A DNA stretch of 64,000 nt from Pseudoclavibacter endophyticus (GTDB taxonomy: Bacteria; Actinomycetota; Actinomycetes; Actinomycetales; Microbacteriaceae): positions 62,001 to 126,000 of the forward strand of contig NZ_WBJY01000002.1 of NCBI RefSeq assembly GCF_008831085.1. The letters are read 5' to 3'. Both the position numbers and the translations under genes were made by a program. Below the pieces are notes generated by a model, which searched no databases, was not told the DNA's origin, and saw only the letters and a list, made by a program, of their open reading frames with translations. Shown here piece by piece: positions 63,793-64,000 of this stretch. Numbering within the stretch: the first letter of the stretch is position 1; each line of letters starts with the position of its first letter.

Positions 63793-63910
63793 AGCCTTAG
63801 ACCGCTGGTCCTTGGTGTGCATGCACACCGGGCGAAGGTTTCGTGAGAACGACCCGCGTAGGTGATCGAAGCACTCCCGTGCTCTGTGTGCATTCTTGCA
63901 CCGGCATGTT
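63793..63910 (+). ncRNA. ribosomal protein L10 leader
   Basis: The leader contains AGACCGCTGGTC, a GGTGTGCATGCACACC hairpin, GGGCGAAGG and ACCCGCGTAGGTG. Together these form the kink-turn structure that mimics the L10-L12 site on 23S rRNA and lets excess L10(L12) repress rplJ. Position after rplKA-linked genes and before an attenuator fits; rplJ should start beyond base 64000. Confidence 0.82.
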
Positions 63911-63911
63911 C

Positions 63912-63948
63912 GCGCTCCGGCCTCCTGCGCCGGAGCGCTTTCTCGTTT
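63912..63948 (+). terminator. attenuator hairpin downstream of the L10 leader
   Basis: A perfect 10-bp stem GCGCTCCGGC/GCCGGAGCGC with a seven-base loop is followed by TTTCTCGTTT, giving an intrinsic terminator. Its place directly after the leader suggests L10-controlled attenuation of rplJL. The last 50 bases of the window hold no recognisable start codon context. Confidence 0.78.
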
Positions 63949-64000
63949 CCGGGTGGAGTCGCGCATCCGCGTGCTCCCCGGCGGTGCGCCGACGGCACCC

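Overview
The window is high-GC DNA with dense, often ATGA- or GTGA-overlapping genes, GTG and TTG starts, and the order tRNA-Trp, secE, nusG, rplK, rplA near a hadA/hadB-like pair. This points to an actinomycete, most likely a Microbacteriaceae-type member of the Micrococcales; that assignment is an inference from gene content. I see no rRNA, insertion sequence, prophage, origin or CRISPR array. Nearly all of the window is protein coding.

Positions 1-42,400 form an accessory catabolic island. It opens with a branched-chain-amino-acid-type ABC importer (livGFHM plus a binding lipoprotein). Next come a LigM-like tetrahydrofolate-dependent demethylase with a second binding lipoprotein, a tandem-domain MarR regulator, an alcohol and an aldehyde dehydrogenase, a divergent second LigM-like protein, two salicylate-hydroxylase-type monooxygenases flanking an IclR regulator, and a TauABC/NMT1-type importer. 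That importer is fused in one overlapping operon to a ThDP enzyme, a fumarate-reductase-like flavoprotein and an FMN 2-hydroxyacid dehydrogenase. IclR, GntR and MarR regulators and an aryl-alcohol/aldehyde dehydrogenase pair follow. From 29.7 to 38.3 kb lies a sugar or polyol module: split transketolase, zinc dehydrogenase, RbsABC-type importer, SDR and a TIM-barrel epimerase-like protein. From 38.3 to 42.4 kb a metF-purU-ligM-padR operon lies behind a promoter whose spacer contains a perfect dyad.

Read together, the island looks built to import and demethylate methoxylated (possibly aromatic) substrates. Methyl groups would pass to tetrahydrofolate and be oxidised by MetF, and formate would be released by PurU. 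The carbon skeletons would be oxidised by alcohol, aldehyde and hydroxyacid dehydrogenases and flavin monooxygenases. No ring-cleavage dioxygenase is present, so the pathway must finish elsewhere.

Positions 42,400-64,000 are mostly housekeeping: pabC-pabAB (p-aminobenzoate for folate), a membrane-anchored GH20 hexosaminidase, an EgtC-like amidotransferase, a hadA/hadB-like MaoC pair with murB, a two-component system with an ABC-2 exporter, an aspartate-type aminotransferase, and tRNA-Trp-secE-nusG-rplK-rplA. Three minus-strand genes (quinone oxidoreductase, YqaJ-like nuclease, PfkB kinase) separate rplA from a promoter, an L10 leader and an attenuator at the right edge. The rplJ-rplL genes are expected just outside.
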